A DNA stretch of 64,000 nucleotides, from the NCBI GenBank assembly GCA_949775045.1, contig OX459097.1, forward strand, positions 17,026,210-17,090,209, written 5' to 3'. The notes under the pieces are model-generated. The model worked only from the letters and a program-made list of their open reading frames with translations, was not told where the DNA came from and made no database searches. The stretch is from Metridium senile (Eukaryota; Cnidaria; Anthozoa; Actiniaria; Metridiidae). Positions 34,511 through 48,476 of this stretch are shown one piece after another (the first letter of the stretch is position 1; each line of letters begins with the position of its first letter). The position numbers were made by a program, and so were the translations under genes.

Positions 34511-35537
34511 GTAAGTCAGGAATAACTCACTTCTGTAATATCCAAAATGTAAGAGTTTGCCTTGTTAGATATGAGTAATCCAAATTATCATTTTGAGAAA
34601 AAACAATTGAATTTGTAGCTTTGTCAAACTTTATAAAGCGTCAGTTTGTGTTTAATAACGCACGTGGTCGATATATTGCATTCTTTCTGGTCCCTTTTTA
34701 AATGCTGTACCTCAAAATGGAGCTTTCTACATAAAAACAAATAAATAAGTTCTTTCTTCTCACTTTCAAATTGTGATTTGCCATGACTACTGGAGTTCTA
34801 CGAGATTGATAACTAGTTGATCCTGGAGTTACTAGTAAGTGCAGTAAGGTCCTGAAAATGCTGCCGAACTGGTTCAATGAATAAGCAAAGTATATTTTAA
34901 TATGCGATATGCTTTATATAAAGATTAAAATATCTTTTAAACGTTTCTTAGACATTAGCCTTTGCAAAATATTATAGTAGAATAAAGAATAATAAACTAA
35001 TGCGAATTAGAATTGGCCAATTTCTCATGGGTTAATAATTCACTTTGGTTTCAAAAGACTGAGAAAGTCTAGGCCTTGATAAAATTCTTTGGTTTAAAAT
35101 TAAACATATCATGAACGAAAAGCAAAATATTTTGTAATAAACTATTAAAGAAAAAAAATAATTGTCCAAAAAATGCTTACTCATCAGCATCGCTATTTCC
35201 AATTTGCAAAGTCAGCTAAAGCCAAAGTTTATAAACTTGTACCTTGGTCTTGCTATCATTGCACCATCATCTCTTTATATTGTAAGTATACTTGCACTAG
35301 CACATTTAAAATGTCACCATTATCATCAGATCATTGGTGAGGGTGCAATATGCCCTTAAATTTCCATAATTTAGTAAATATACTACCACATTTGGTCTGT
35401 ATTCTTAGATTTTTTGACCAAAACTTTAGAATTCTTTTGAAAGTAGATATCTTATATAATTGTCTCTTGATAAATTTATACCTAATTGCAAGAATGTTGT
35501 CAGACGAAAAAAGAACATTAGTAATTTAGTAAGAGTT

Positions 35538-35705
35538 AAAGTAAGTCAACATTTTTTACGGTGTTACAAATTTCATTATATATTACCTATCATTTATATC
35601 AAACACTGACGCAGCCTATACTAGCTTACTCGCTAGTTTCCAATTTATCATTTATATCGAACACCGACGCAGCCTATACTAGTTTACTCACTAGTTTCCA
35701 TTTGA
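35538..35705 (+). mobile_element. Penelope-tail repeat, duplicated tail
   Basis: taagtcaacattttttacgg, tgttacaaatttcattata, cctatcatttatatcaaaca, then gacgcagcctatactagctt. The last section (atttatatc ... ctagtttcca) is repeated in tandem. Confidence 0.65.
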
Positions 35706-35881
35706 TTTAGTAAGATTTGAAAAATTCAGGATTTTCTTGGAATACATTAGGTGTATATTAGCCGTCAAGAATTATGTTTTAGCTCACTGCTGTACTGCAT
35801 TCAATGAAATTGATAATTTGAATATATTATAATTCTTTAATTCTTTAAATTATACTAACTTTAAAACTAATCATTTTATAT

Positions 35882-36030
35882 TAGAGTACAAACATTATAC
35901 CCGTCAAACAAGAAGTACTAATTAGTACTAAATAGTGCTAATTAAACAATAGAAAACAACAGAATTACCATAAAATATCACTATTTAGTACTAATTATGT
36001 TTCACGCTTTTAATGATAATTTGTACTCTA
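35882..36030. mobile_element. MITE, family A2, copy 1
   Basis: TAGAGTACAAACATTATACC at the left and TTTGTACTCTA at the right, with gtactaattagtactaaata in the middle. It shares ends with family A but has a different interior. The other copy is at 63064-63198. Confidence 0.75.
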
Positions 36031-36350
36031 CTTATTCTTGTTTTTTTTTATAAATGTTTTAATTCTATACATACATTTGGAGATTTTGGCATTGTTTTGC
36101 TATTCTAAATCTGAATTCAAATAAAGTTTATTGTATTATAATGTATCAATTTGAGCAATTACGATGATCTAATATTTATTGTATAGAAAAAAAAGAATAG
36201 AAAAACAATAGTAATATTAACCAAATAAACATTGTGATTGCCCAGGAAAATATATAGATTGATGAAACATGTTTTGCATGTGCATATAATTATTACTAGT
36301 CCATACGGAAATTATAATCCTGCCCATATACAATACCCCTGTATAGCAAA

Positions 36351-36565
36351 TACAGTCATTGTGGTACCTCTATTAAGCACTCACCCTCAGGACTTTCCAA
36401 AGTAATAGAGGTTGGCCGCTGAATAGAGGTTGGCCGCTGAATAGAGGTTGGCTGCTGAATAGAGGTATAGAATAGGTATAGGAATAGATTTGTGACTCTT
36501 TATTGTTGTCTCCTAATATAGGGTGACCACTTAATGGGTAACCGATTAATAGAGGAACCACTGTA
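36351..36565. mobile_element. MITE with CAGTGG...CCTCTATTAA ends
   Basis: Left end tacag-tcattg-tggtacctctatt, right end attaatagaggaaccactgta. The interior carries three copies of gaatagaggttggc(c/t)gct. The left end seems to hold a 6-bp insertion relative to the half copy at 25050. Confidence 0.7.
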
Positions 36566-36876
36566 TATGAATTGGGTAATATATGGAATATATGTGGCCA
36601 GATATTATACCCATAGATCAACATTTTATACAAGAAAAATATGAAATGTATGAGCCACATGACTTTTATTCCTATATCTAATCCATATTTATTTTCCCAC
36701 CATATGCAGAACTATGGGAGGGTCATGTTATCATACTTTTCTCATAAAATTATATGGCAAATATTTTACCAATAAATTTATCCATAAAACATTTTGGTAT
36801 GGCTGACTATTAAAAAATTGTTTACCACAATAATCATCATCATGACACAGTTTAATAACCATTCTACAAATTAATA

Positions 36877-37136
36877 TACACCTATTTCAATTAACGTTGT
36901 CCATCTGGAATGGTTGATCTGAGACCGATAGGAATTGTGGGAGCTCATTAAACTGCAAATGCACTATTATAATCACGCTTGAATATTAATGTTTACTTCT
37001 GAAATACTGTTATCTGTAATTCAGCACCATTCAAGTGTGATTAAAACAATGTATTTGCAATTTAATGAACTTCCACAATTCATATCGGTCTCAGATCAAC
37101 CATTCCAGATGGACAACGTTAATTGAAATAGGTGTA
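36877..37136. mobile_element. 260-bp palindromic MITE, family C, copy 2
   Basis: Ends TACACCTATTTCAA / TTGAAATAGGTGTA, same interior and same length as the copy at 24154-24413. Confidence 0.85.
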
Positions 37137-37383
37137 TATCTATTTATATGATTGATGATGACAATAATGATGATATTAAAAATGCAAATAGCTTGGTTCA
37201 AATTAGTGATTGAAAGTAGGTTTTCAGTATACATTGGCTTTACTTTTCAGTGTGAATGGTTAACACAAGTATTTGTTGCTATTTGTTTTTTAGCCTGTTC
37301 AAAAATACTGGTCAAAATATTTTTTTAGTAAATATATTGTATTTTACTCCAATTAAAGGGCTAATTAAAGTTTGAAAAGTCAT

Positions 37384-37495
37384 TTAAGTTAAGTCAACAT
37401 TTTTTTTACGGTGTTACAAATTTCATTATATTACCTATCATTTATATCAAACACAGACACAGCCTATACTAGTTTACTCACTAGTCTACATTTAT
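37384..37495 (+). mobile_element. Penelope-tail repeat
   Basis: aagttaagtcaacatttttt, acggtgttacaaatttcat, cctatcatttatatcaaaca, gcctatactagtttactcac. The hammerhead-like head is missing. Confidence 0.65.
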
Positions 37496-37607
37496 AAATG
37501 TATACATGAAAATACATGTTATTATGATTTAGGCCTGATAATTCTCTATAAGGCGGGCCATTAGACAAATGATTGGGGAGGCGGGGGGTTAAGTGTAATC
37601 CAAAATA

Positions 37608-37735
37608 AATAAACAACTGAATGAATGAATGAATAATAATAAAAAAAAAATAAATGAAAGGATGAACAAATGAATAGATAAATAAATGAATGGAGGAATA
37701 AATGAATGAATGTATAAATGAATAAAAAATGAATA
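37608..37735. repeat. (AATGAATA)n-type simple repeat
   Basis: Mixed aatgaatg, aataaatg and gaataaa units. Minus-strand readings rich in SFIHSFIYS are artefacts. Confidence 0.8.
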
Positions 37736-38729
37736 AAATATGACTAACAAAATCCCCCTTCTCTTTTAATAACAATATTCTAAAAGCTCGACAAAAATAC
37801 TGTTGCATCTCTGAATATCCCCACTTTTCTAATGGTACATCCTTGCATAACTGTCACTAATTAATGATGTTGAATGACTTACAGATTGCAAAATAAGCAA
37901 TGCACATGAAGGGTGTTTCATTTTTCGTGTTCATGAGTGGATATTGATCTGAATTAAGTAATCTTGCTTTCTCTATGAACCATTTTATATAGACTATAAT
38001 AATAAATCACTTTTTTAAAGGTCTGAATGTATATACCTACTTATGAAACAGACTCAGACTCACTTCTTTCTATGTTAAATATTTTAGCACACAACTGCAC
38101 TGCTCACATGTTCATTTTTGTGGAGGGAGGTACTCTCTTTATCCAAGGGGTAGGGGTGATCGGCATACAATTTAGGGTCCATTTAGAGTTTTGGCTCAAA
38201 AATCAGTTGTAAGGGTCATTTTTACTCTGCTTTATTTTTATCTGTGCATACCTTTCAGGGGTCGTTTTCAAAACCTCCGCCGATCACTTGAATTGAGTAT
38301 TAATTATCCCAAAATGGATTACAATAGACATTTTTCAAAATGGCTGCCACCTTAATATCATAATATCTAAAAATGCTTATAATTTAAGGAAAAGAAAGCT
38401 ATCATAGGGTAGTAATATAATAACTTGTGGAAGTTTTAACAAAAAAAAAAAATATTGATTTAAATTTTACAAGAAGCTATAAGATTAAAAAAAAAAAAAA
38501 GACAGAAAGAAAGAAAACATCAAAACGAAGTCAAAAAGGCCTAAACAGAAAATTAAATATAATTCCATAGATTTTTAATTTATTATAGCTCTATTAGAAT
38601 TTTGCACAGAGCAGTAAACTTTGCATGAATAATAATAATAATAATAATCTGTTTATTGACATATATTGTAGCCGTTAGGCTAAATCACACACAAAGTCAG
38701 CATTGTAGTTATCATAATAAATAGAGGAT

Positions 38730-38864
38730 ATTACATGGGCGCGCGGAGATATGAATTTTATCTTCGAGTGTTTATAAGATATCCCACGAGTGAGCGCAGT
38801 GAATGAGTGGGATATCTTTTCAACACAAGAAGATAAAATTCATATCTCCAAGCACACATGTAAT
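38730..38864. mobile_element. Palindromic CGAGTGAGCGCAG-family element
   Basis: attacatg / catgtaat outside, agatatgaattttatcttc and its complement inside, then aagatatcccac / gtgggatatctt around gagtgagcgcagtgaatga. See the relative at 32690. Confidence 0.7.
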
Positions 38865-39030
38865 GTTCTGTTTATTATATAACAGATTGAAGAAAAAAAA
38901 AATTTTCAAAGCTGATTGGTTGAGAGTGATATCACACATGTGCGCTATCATACGTTCACTCGGTATACCACTATATGTTATATAATAATATAATTTACAC
39001 ATATTAATAACAATAGTAATAATTTTCTGG

Positions 39031-39175
39031 TAGAGTACAAATACTAAAAGTGTGCAACATAAATACCACTAAATACTGCTAAATTATGCAAATTCTTTAG
39101 TTCTCTATTGTTTAATCAACACTATTTAGTGGTAAATAGTACAAAGTATTGCACACTTTTAGTGTTTGTACTCTA
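39031..39175. mobile_element. 145-bp palindromic MITE, family A, copy 2
   Basis: TAGAGTACAAATACTAAAAG to CTTTTAGTGTTTGTACTCTA, same length and sequence order as copies at 6618 and 58851. Confidence 0.88.
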
Positions 39176-40310
39176 TCTGTAGGTGATAAAGTTTATAAGT
39201 CTTTCCGTGTTGGCATCTATTTTGTCTAGTTCTAGTCTGTTCTGTCTTTATTTATTTATGATAGTTCTTTCATATGGCAATTGATATTTTTCTCATGTAA
39301 ATTTATTGACATATTTTTTTACTTGTAAAAATTATTTTACGACATTTTTGAAAAAGGTCCATGTTGCTAGCTTTTACTCACATATGGTGGTTTCCATATG
39401 GTAACATCTGGACTACATGCATGACACCTACCTTACGTTCTTGACCACGGGAAATTACCCATCCAGACAATACATTTCAAGGTGTTAATTAAAAGCATTC
39501 TAAAAGCATTGCTTGGAGGTCTTTCAAAACCGAATCAAAATAGATTTGAAGTAGATATACATGTGTTGTCTTGATTCGATCCAGAAGTTGTCAAACGACA
39601 GCAAACGAATAAAACGGTGCATCAGTAATCGTTAATTCTACGAAAAAATAGCTTGTAAAAATACGACTCAACGAAGTTATTGGAATACTTCGGTTTTAAA
39701 AGAAAGAACAACGAGAAAATCCAAGTACTTTTGCTAAAGATGGCCTTTTCGTAAACTTACAAAGCGCATTTAGTACTTTGTGGCCAATTTGTATTGATAT
39801 TTTAATATTTTTCTACACTTTTCGTCCTTTAAATTTCAAAATTGCAAGTGAGCGAGAATTTAGGGGAATACCCTAAAGCTGTAGAATGACGTCACCATCA
39901 TCCTGTTTAAACAGGTTTCATTACCGGTTAAACGAGCTCTATCGAAAAGGATATACGTGATCACCATTGTCTCACTTGGCAGTTGGTTGAATTTGTTATC
40001 GACGAGTAACTTGTGAAGAAAGAAACTGATCCAAAATTATCATAGATTGCAGGGTGCAGACGCACGTCTATCTGAAGCTTGGACTACTTCCATTGGAAGA
40101 ACAGGCTAGCAAAACATTATATATTTGCAAAAATCACTTATTCGCTCTTGTTTTTTAGTACTTTATGGTCTGCTGCAGAGGCTGAATAAGTAAAATTGTA
40201 TGATAGTTTATAGTGAAAATAGCGTTGTTTCTCTATAACAGGAACCATTTGGCGTCAAAATGTACGGTAACAAAAGCTGTTCAACTAGTGATGGCTGCGT
40301 TGGTTCATTT

Positions 40311-40523
40311 TACAGTGCGAATCGAAAAACCGTGGGCACCCTGAAATATTTTAGAAATCGTTTTTTGTTCGATGAACAACGTATAAATAACTCTAACTAC
40401 AAAAAATGTATCATACTACACATCAGTCAAACTTCTTGCGGTGTTTCTGAGTTGTTCAACGAATAATAAACGATTTTTTAAATATTTCTAAGTGTGCCCC
40501 ACGGTTTTTTGATTCGCACTGTA
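40311..40523. mobile_element. MITE with TA-CAGTGCGAATC ends
   Basis: TACAGTGCGAATCGAAAAAC and GTTTTTTGATTCGCACTGTA, with gaaatattt / aaatatttc inside. TA at each side suggests a Tc1/mariner-type non-autonomous element. A short frame across it (40260-40466) is not credible as a gene. Confidence 0.8.
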
Positions 40524-42037
40524 AGAAAACAATTTTACTAGAACCCTGTAAAAGTGTAAGGGTATCAACGGTCAAACGTACCATAATATGGACTGTCTTG
40601 ATGTCGAAAGAGGAAATATACGTCATATTAAATTAGGCTGAAATGGAAACACTGTGACTGACACGTCGGTGGTGAAATGGGGGTTTGTATTTGTCACGCA
40701 ACGTTCCCTAACGGTTATTTTGACAATAACAAAAGTGAATGACGTACATGTAAGGACGAAAATGAACAATAAAAATTCCCACGGAATCTCTTGTGGCGTC
40801 ATTCAGAGACATTAGATTCATAAATAAAAGTGAAATACATTTAGAGCGCCAACATTTTTAAATTTTAGAGAACCAATTTTTTTTTAATTATCAAATCAAA
40901 ATTGCTTCACCATATTTTACGAATACGCATCAATTAAAGTATTAGGAAGTGAAAGTTTGATTATATTTCATGGTTTTAATGTTTGCGAACTATAAATAAT
41001 GATGGTTGTTCCCCTTCAGTCTCATTTTGTCATTGCACTAGATATGGAAACTTATGAAATTCCTGCTTATACTAATAAAAAAAAATCCTTGTTCCGTTTT
41101 GGCTAAATAAAACTTTGTTCAGTTTTCAAGTCATAACGGGAAAGTGTTACGCTGTAGATCCTTAAAGGTTTCTAGACTTAAGGTAAGTCAATTCTTGATC
41201 CATTTGATTTATTTTGTGCCTTTTATAATACACTATTGTTATATAACTATTTTGTAAGTAAAATCAATAGCAATCATACAAATTTGAGAATAGTTCTGAA
41301 CACTGACCATGACGTACTAAAAAACTGAGTCGAAAATTAAGTGTAATGGAATTATTTTAAACTGAATACTTCTTTCAGTCTAAGAGTATATATATTTCGA
41401 GATCTCAACCATTATATAGAATATATAATACAGAACTGACTTAAATTCACTCTCAGAATATTTATGAAATATTATAAATTATAAATTATAATAAAATTAT
41501 CGAGCACTAACTATATTAGTGAAAATAAATATTCCCATCAGTTCAAATTGCAAGATTTTTCTAGACGTTTCCTCTAAAATATAAATAAAGAGGTCATTTA
41601 TAAAATTGAATATATGATAACCATGTTTAGGTATGGGCCGGTTATAATATGTCAGTCGTTTCAGAGTAATCGCTTGTTTAGGCGAGAACGCTCCCAAAAA
41701 TGGAATTATCTATTTCATACTTATCTGTCAGTCAACCTCAGTATATATGTTTCAGTGAAAAAGGTTGTCAAAGACTGCGTGCTTTTTGAAGTCGAAAAGT
41801 CCTCTCACCTCGTGAATGACAATATTTACTATTGATGATTCCAAAAAAAGAATCTCACCTTCTATTTACGGACTTGTAAAAATAGGACTTATATTAATAA
41901 ACGTCATGTAATGGCATTGACGTCATAAGGTAACTCAATTTAGGAAACACTACGATCTTGTTTTTCCTCATTCATTTTAAAATTGTGAAAACAATAATGA
42001 CTTAATAAAACATTCGGAGAACTGTATTTCAATGTAC

Positions 42038-42230
42038 CTTCGGCTCTCAAAGCATCAGTTTGTCTCATAGCTGCTTTCTTTCCAAGTCTGTTCTTCGGCG
42101 GATTTTCACAGACCGCCAATGTACGCGGGCTATTGGTTTCGTTTGTTTTCCGATCTGTTACTACTAGCTTTTCATTTCGAATCTGATGGAGCATGTATAG
42201 AAAAGTCAAAACTAAAATTGAGAACCTCAT
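42038..42230 (-). CDS. Candidate signal-peptide first exon
   Basis: Minus-strand ATG at 42230 gives MRFSILVLTFLYMLHQIRN, a short hydrophobic leader, then a hydrophilic stretch (NEKLVVTDRKTNETN, NPPKNRLGKKAAMRQTDALR) up to a donor-like CCGAAG/GTACAT at 42038/42037. The 193 bp would end in phase 1. Sequence upstream to 42470 is somewhat GC-richer than its surroundings. I could not find following exons to the left, so this may be a chance open frame or the start of a secreted-protein gene. Confidence 0.25.
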
Positions 42231-44802
42231 AATATGTCGTCAAGTTCGCGTGATACCTCACTGTTTAGATTTCTAAGATCACGAATCATCCGCCATGTTC
42301 CACTGCAATGTTCAATCCTTTTTGTCGAATTGCTAACGCATGCGCTGGACTCTTTTTCATGACAGTGACTCGCAAAGGCTTCTGGGCTGCCAAGTTTCCA
42401 TAGCAGATTCTTGACTCGGAGTGTAGATAGCTAGAGAGATAAATATAGATTGCTGCACAAATAGAAATGGAACCAAATTGGTATCTCGAGTAACCTAGCT
42501 ATAAGCTAGAAAGGTTTTGATATCTTTTTTAATTTTACGTTATCAGTGTGAGCTTTCTCAACCTAAATGTGTTGTCCGAAGACTTTCATGAATTGATATA
42601 AAGCATTGATCATGACCCTCGGCGGTCCTACATGTAGGTCAAAGCACGTTTAACTTACATGTGAATAGCCCATCAAGATAATAGTCAAAAGAATATTATT
42701 GCCTATACTTTACAAACCGTTAGATCTACAAACGCCAAAGCAAGTAGAAAATAACCTTTAATTTGATACCTATAATAAATAAATCACTTTTTTAAAGTGC
42801 TAGTCTTACGAGTATGACAAAATTTCTAAAAATTATACCTTTTAAAACTTCAGATGATGGTTATATCACTGTTCAAATTTTATTTTCATACGAGTCCGGG
42901 AAGTTGCTGTATTTAGCGTCTGAAGTTCGGCACTTTGCGTCCGCCATTAATCGATTGCGTTCTTCTGAGCCGGCCAGTCATTAAAGGAAGTGACGTCATA
43001 TGCGCAACGGTCGAATTTTCATTGCTACTAAACATCTGTTATTTATATTGTCCGATGGTCATAATTCATCAAATGTTTCATTGATTCTTGAATATTTTTA
43101 CGTCCAAACTCTAAAACATGTCTCCTACAATATGTGTGGTTCAAGTTTGGTCGAATTTGTCTTACAATAACTGCCGAAATTTCAATTCATTTCAGTCAAT
43201 AGACTAAATATGAACAAATCGGATTTGCCCGCACAAAAATAATAATCAAAGGTATTATCTGCTTGGTTCATTTCAAAAGAGACCAACTTACAAGGAATGT
43301 TTACATCGAGGGATGCAAAAGGCAATTTGTAAAACGAGAGTGTCTAAAGAATGGAAGTGATTTATTTTTCTTACGTATGCGTTGTCATCCTTTCTAAGCG
43401 TGGTTGATATCGTCATCTTTTGAAACATCTCATCAAAAAGCCTGCTAAGCAGGTTATCTAGTATAGCTACGTGTCATGATGATTTGCGGGATCGACGTTT
43501 TCTTGCTTACTGCTAGACGATCAAGTAAAACGAAACAGTGGTGAGATACAGTGTTATTACTATATAGATATACTTTCAAAGTTCTCACAGACAGGAGAAT
43601 AATTTCCGAGAAATATTGCTAATTTAGCTTTATTTCTACAGACGAAAACGAAAATTAGTTCAGTCATTGAATATATACATGTTGCTATAGATCGTCTGTT
43701 CGTGAATTTCGATCATAAAATGAATCAATTCATGTCTTTCGCTATTTCGTATTTCGTAAGCTTAAGTATATTCGTAGTTTCGCGACAATAAATGCGGTTA
43801 AATCAGAAAGAATATTTTATTATCAAGGCAGATGTTCTCGATCCTTGGAATTAATCCGGTCTCTTTAGTACGACTAGAATCTTTTCCATTCTGTCCTAAA
43901 ATCTAATACAGAAAGGCACTAAAATCACCACTTATTTATTCTCTATTCTATTATTTTTATAAATATTTAAGGTGGTTTGATAGACTTTCCACTGTGAAGT
44001 CCTTTGTAACATCAAACGGCGAACACGGATATCGTATAGGAAATTAGTAATAATACATTTAAAATTATAAAAAAATATTAGTTTTATTCGAAAAATTCCA
44101 TCGTTTTCCAAACCACCTGATATTTTTGATTTAAAAAACAAATTGCATGCGATCCTTTTTTCGCAGTTTGAAATTACAAAGAAACGAGCCGGCTAATATA
44201 TATATATATATATGATGACGTCATTGCTAAGTAAGGGGAATCCCCTAATCTCATATTCTTAATAATTCGACAACGAGAATATAATCTCACAAAAAGCTGC
44301 TTTAGATGTTTTAGACTGAATTATAACTATTGAATATTATTGATTTAGTTTAAATTTGAAATAAAGAAGGCAAAAAACGTTGCTTGTTCAACAACTTTTG
44401 TGATCTGCTTATGGTAAATAATCAGTTAAACAAGAGAGACAACCATATGGCGGCAATCTATTCTACTGATACTCGATAAAAATATAGCAATAACAATCGA
44501 TTCATTTGCAGACGATACACCCATAAGCTGTTTTTGCTTTGATAATCTCTATTTACCGTTCGAATGTTATACTTCAAATTGGGTCTATAAACATTTATAA
44601 AATCAATGATTTTGATATAGCGGCTTTGGATTTTAGTCGAATATTTAAAATGGTTATAGATTATTTAGAATCTACATTGATTTGTTTCTGATGGTTTATT
44701 CGTAGATATGATGGGGCTGAAACAAATTTGAAACCCACACGTTAAATATATTGTGCTGACTGTATATAAGTGATGATGCAATTGTTGCAATAGTATAGCA
44801 TG
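42231..44802. other. No gene seen
   Basis: AT-rich. A CRE-like TGACGTCATA lies near 42991. At 43970-44118 there is a weak inverted repeat (ggtggtttg / caaaccacc), and a short TA repeat lies near 44200. No exon can be supported. Confidence 0.5.
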
Positions 44803-44804
44803 TA

Positions 44805-45829
44805 CAGTATGTGTGTGCAATTCCGGACGGTTTTTAAATAAATTGCCATATCATTCGTTAAATGCATTGTTTAGGAAATATATTTTTCCTGGAGATGAGG
44901 TAACATCTGATAAAGCTTTATATAAAGTATTGGTCAATTTTAGTGATTTTTTATAATGTTATGGATATATTTGTAAAGTAGTTTGAGTGGTGCAATTCCG
45001 GACAGTTGTGTGCAAAGCCGGACACTATTAAAGTAGGTTCTGTTTAATCAATTCTTTGAAGTTATTTCCTAATTTTCGAATGCTTACGATAGATTTTCCA
45101 TTTCCACAGTCAAATTTGAGATTAAAGCATAAATTTGTGTTAATTAAATCATGAATACGTTGCTTGATTATTACGTTTGAGCACTAAAGTATTTCACACA
45201 TGAGTAATTGCTTTCGTGCGCTGGATTCTGCAAATGAATATAAATGTCCTATAAATGAATAGTGCATGGTGATTAAACTATCCAAAAGATAACATTTGTT
45301 TGCAAAATCAACCTGCAGTTGAATTGTATATTTTTAAGCGACATTTTAACCTATAATTCAAAGTTACGGGTGATTGCTAATCTTGTATATTTTATCGTCC
45401 GGAATTGCACATACCTTAGTGGATTTTAGTAGTATTTCTAAAACCGTCTCCTACACTTATTTAAAACTATTAAAAGCTCTTCTTTACACACAAGATAAAA
45501 CATTGTTTGCAATTGAAAACGTACTAATTATGTTGGCGTTATCATTTGAATCTGCAGAAAAATCACCATTTTAAGTTTAACATGTAATTCGGAGTGCGTT
45601 AAAAACTGACTTATTGCGAATTTGCATATTCACATGCGATGACAAATTGCTCTTTTTCCCAGCTGAAAATATCTCGATTGTCACAAAAACTTCTTAAACA
45701 ATAGAATACATACAAATGCTTTATTCTATAATGTTGTTTTCATTTTTAAACAAATTCGATCTCTTTTTTAACGCTTAAATGCCAAAGTGTCCGGATTTGC
45801 ACACTGTCCGGATTTGCACACACATACTG
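44805..45829. mobile_element. 1.0-kb element with TA-CAGTATGTGTGTGCAA inverted ends, no transposase
   Basis: The left end CAGTATGTGTGTGCAATTCC (44805) is mirrored by ...TTTGCACACACATACTG (to 45829), each bordered by TA. The word 'gcaa(t/a)(t/c)ccggac' recurs just inside each end and near 45401. No transposase frame is present. It is a non-autonomous Tc1/mariner-type element. Confidence 0.75.
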
Positions 45830-45831
45830 TA

Positions 45832-48476
45832 GTACAAATTTTGAGTCAGCAAATACAAATAGTATATATATACGTTTTATTCGAGTAGAATTTTGTCTTT
45901 TCATATTGTAACGAGCTTTAGCGAAACTGTGCCGCCGAGTTCTCAGGTTTTCGAGGGGATTGGCTCTCGTTTCTACTGGGTTTCAAGGTAATTGTAGACT
46001 TAACTTAACTGGCACGGCCTTTATACTGAATTACTAGTCTTATTGTAAAACATGGATGGATAGGTAATGTATCTAGTTCTAAAACTTCTTCTATCTACGA
46101 TATAATTTATCCATAAGTATAGCAGTTGAATTGCATGTTTTGAATTTCTATGCTTCTATATAACGGATGAAATGTATGTGATATTGGACCTATAACAATT
46201 CCACTGCAAAGATTGCATCATAATCAATATGAATATAGAAACAATTGTATAGGTACACATTTTTGATATAAATTGAAAAATTGCTGTGTTTTTTCCTATT
46301 TTGGTATTCATACTATGTTAAAGCTGTTATTAAGTACACTGCACCCACAACATTTTTGACGAGCCCAGAACATTTGAGACGATTAGCTGAGTAATGACGA
46401 AATGTAGATATAGGATTCACAACATCATTTGTATGAATATAGAGGAAATGGTAGACTGCCAAGCCAAATAATAGGAACTACGATTGCCGCCAAGTTTTAT
46501 AGGCTGATCAGTGCTAAAAGCCAGGGCTAAAAAGACATCAACAATGCTGGAGCTGAATTGAAGCAACTCCTTAGTTTTCTGACAGCATTTCAACATATCT
46601 CGTCTATAAATTTTTCAATTCCATATAAGTAGTTCTTTTGCTAATTGACTTTCAATATTTAAAACACTTATTTTAAAACTTGTGATAAAAGCATGATTTG
46701 TTCGACTTTGTACAACGTTCATTGCAAAGTACAAATTCTTTCAGTAACTTATTATAAGTTAAGGTTATCATATAATCAAACCTCATTTCAATTTGCCATT
46801 TGTCATAATCTACAAAGCTTTGGAGTATTGGTAAGTAGAATTGATTAATCTATATTTATTATCAGCGAATGTAACTGTAAATACCCTGGAAATCATAAGG
46901 CTTTTCTCGATTTAATGTTTGTATTTAGCGAGGGTAAATTTTACAAACCGTCATATCTACAAATGAAGAGAGAAATAGCCTATTGTACTGGCCAATGTTA
47001 AGACTATAAACTTATCACTACAACTTCGTCTTATAATAATCGATTAAACCTCTCATTCGTTAATTATTTCGAATCGAGAAAGACAAGAAAATGAAATTTT
47101 TTAGTTGTTTCATGCCATTGTAATTTTAAATGAGAAACGTTGTACATTGATCAGAAAGATGAACTTTGTATTTCATAGACGTATATGTTATCACAGGAGA
47201 TCGAAATTGATTTTAATTAAAACTTAACTATTATTCACTCAGTAAATTATTATTTACTTACTTCTCTTAAACGGATAATTTAACGGATAGGTTCGTTTAG
47301 TTCAGAATTTCTCATTTCGAGTTAGCGTCACGCATTGTGACGTCACAATCAGTTGTCATGGTGATCTATGGCAACAGTTTTCGTTACAACTTTTTGTTTT
47401 AATTTTAAAAAAGGTCCACAGATCTTGATATCAGAAAAACTACCTAACAAGGATAAAAAGCTATGTTTCTATCATTTTGGTATGTACGTATTTGAAATTA
47501 TGTATGTAATATATACAATATAATAACTGAACTAGTTGAGTTCTTCGATAGACCGGTTAAACATAACTAAAGATGAATTATACAGATTACAACTGTCAAA
47601 CATCTTCGTTGAAAAAACTCAGTTACATTTTACTGGATATATTTGTGTTTTTGCCGGGTTATGGCAATTTGTATAGCGAATATAACAAGCTCATTTTATA
47701 TGTTTTTCAATTGATTAACGACTATTCAGTTATCTTTGTTTCTGTTATTTGCTGATCAGTATAAACAAAATACCGACTCCTATCTTCGAGATATTTTCAA
47801 CACAAGTACATTAAAGTCGTATCTACAAGCGCCCTCATAATATTTATTGTATTTTACTGTTTATTTTTTAATTATCAAAGAAAAAGCAGCGAAAAAGTCT
47901 CTGCAATAAGAACTGCTACTATAATACCGTGTTACCATAGTGATCAGTTATATTTTGTGCGAACATAGCATGTAATTTTCACAAAATACAATTATGCTTT
48001 TCATATGTGAAATATCACATTTTTGAAATGAAAAAATGTATGCACTGTATTTCATTGATAATTATGTAATAATCCACTTTATTACATAACAGCCATACTA
48101 GAACACATATCTCGAATGACCCTATTCTGTGTAAATTATTTTATTACAAACAAAATACATAATTTTCTAGACAAGCACTACCTTACGATCAGAGTTTTTT
48201 TTCTAAGGATAAGAGAAAAAAAATAAAAACTCTGCTCCAACTGGGGTAGACATCCTCTTGAAGAATTTTGAATCGATATTATGAATATATGATATTGTTA
48301 TACTACTTTATGATGGTATTTTACATAACATATTTTTCATCGAGTAGACAATCGATAAAACTCGATACCGATTTGCTAATCGATAAATCGTTAATAATCG
48401 ATATACTTGATTTGATTGATTTGATTGATATCGATCAATCAGTAACAATCGATATAACACTGACATCAAGAAACAC
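45832..48476. other. No gene seen
   Basis: AT-rich with scattered short open frames but no splice-bounded coding exon, RNA gene or clear repeat that I recognise. Confidence 0.5.

Noticed and set aside
40260..40466. 68-codon plus-strand frame
   Set aside because: Lies largely within a palindromic MITE. No domain.
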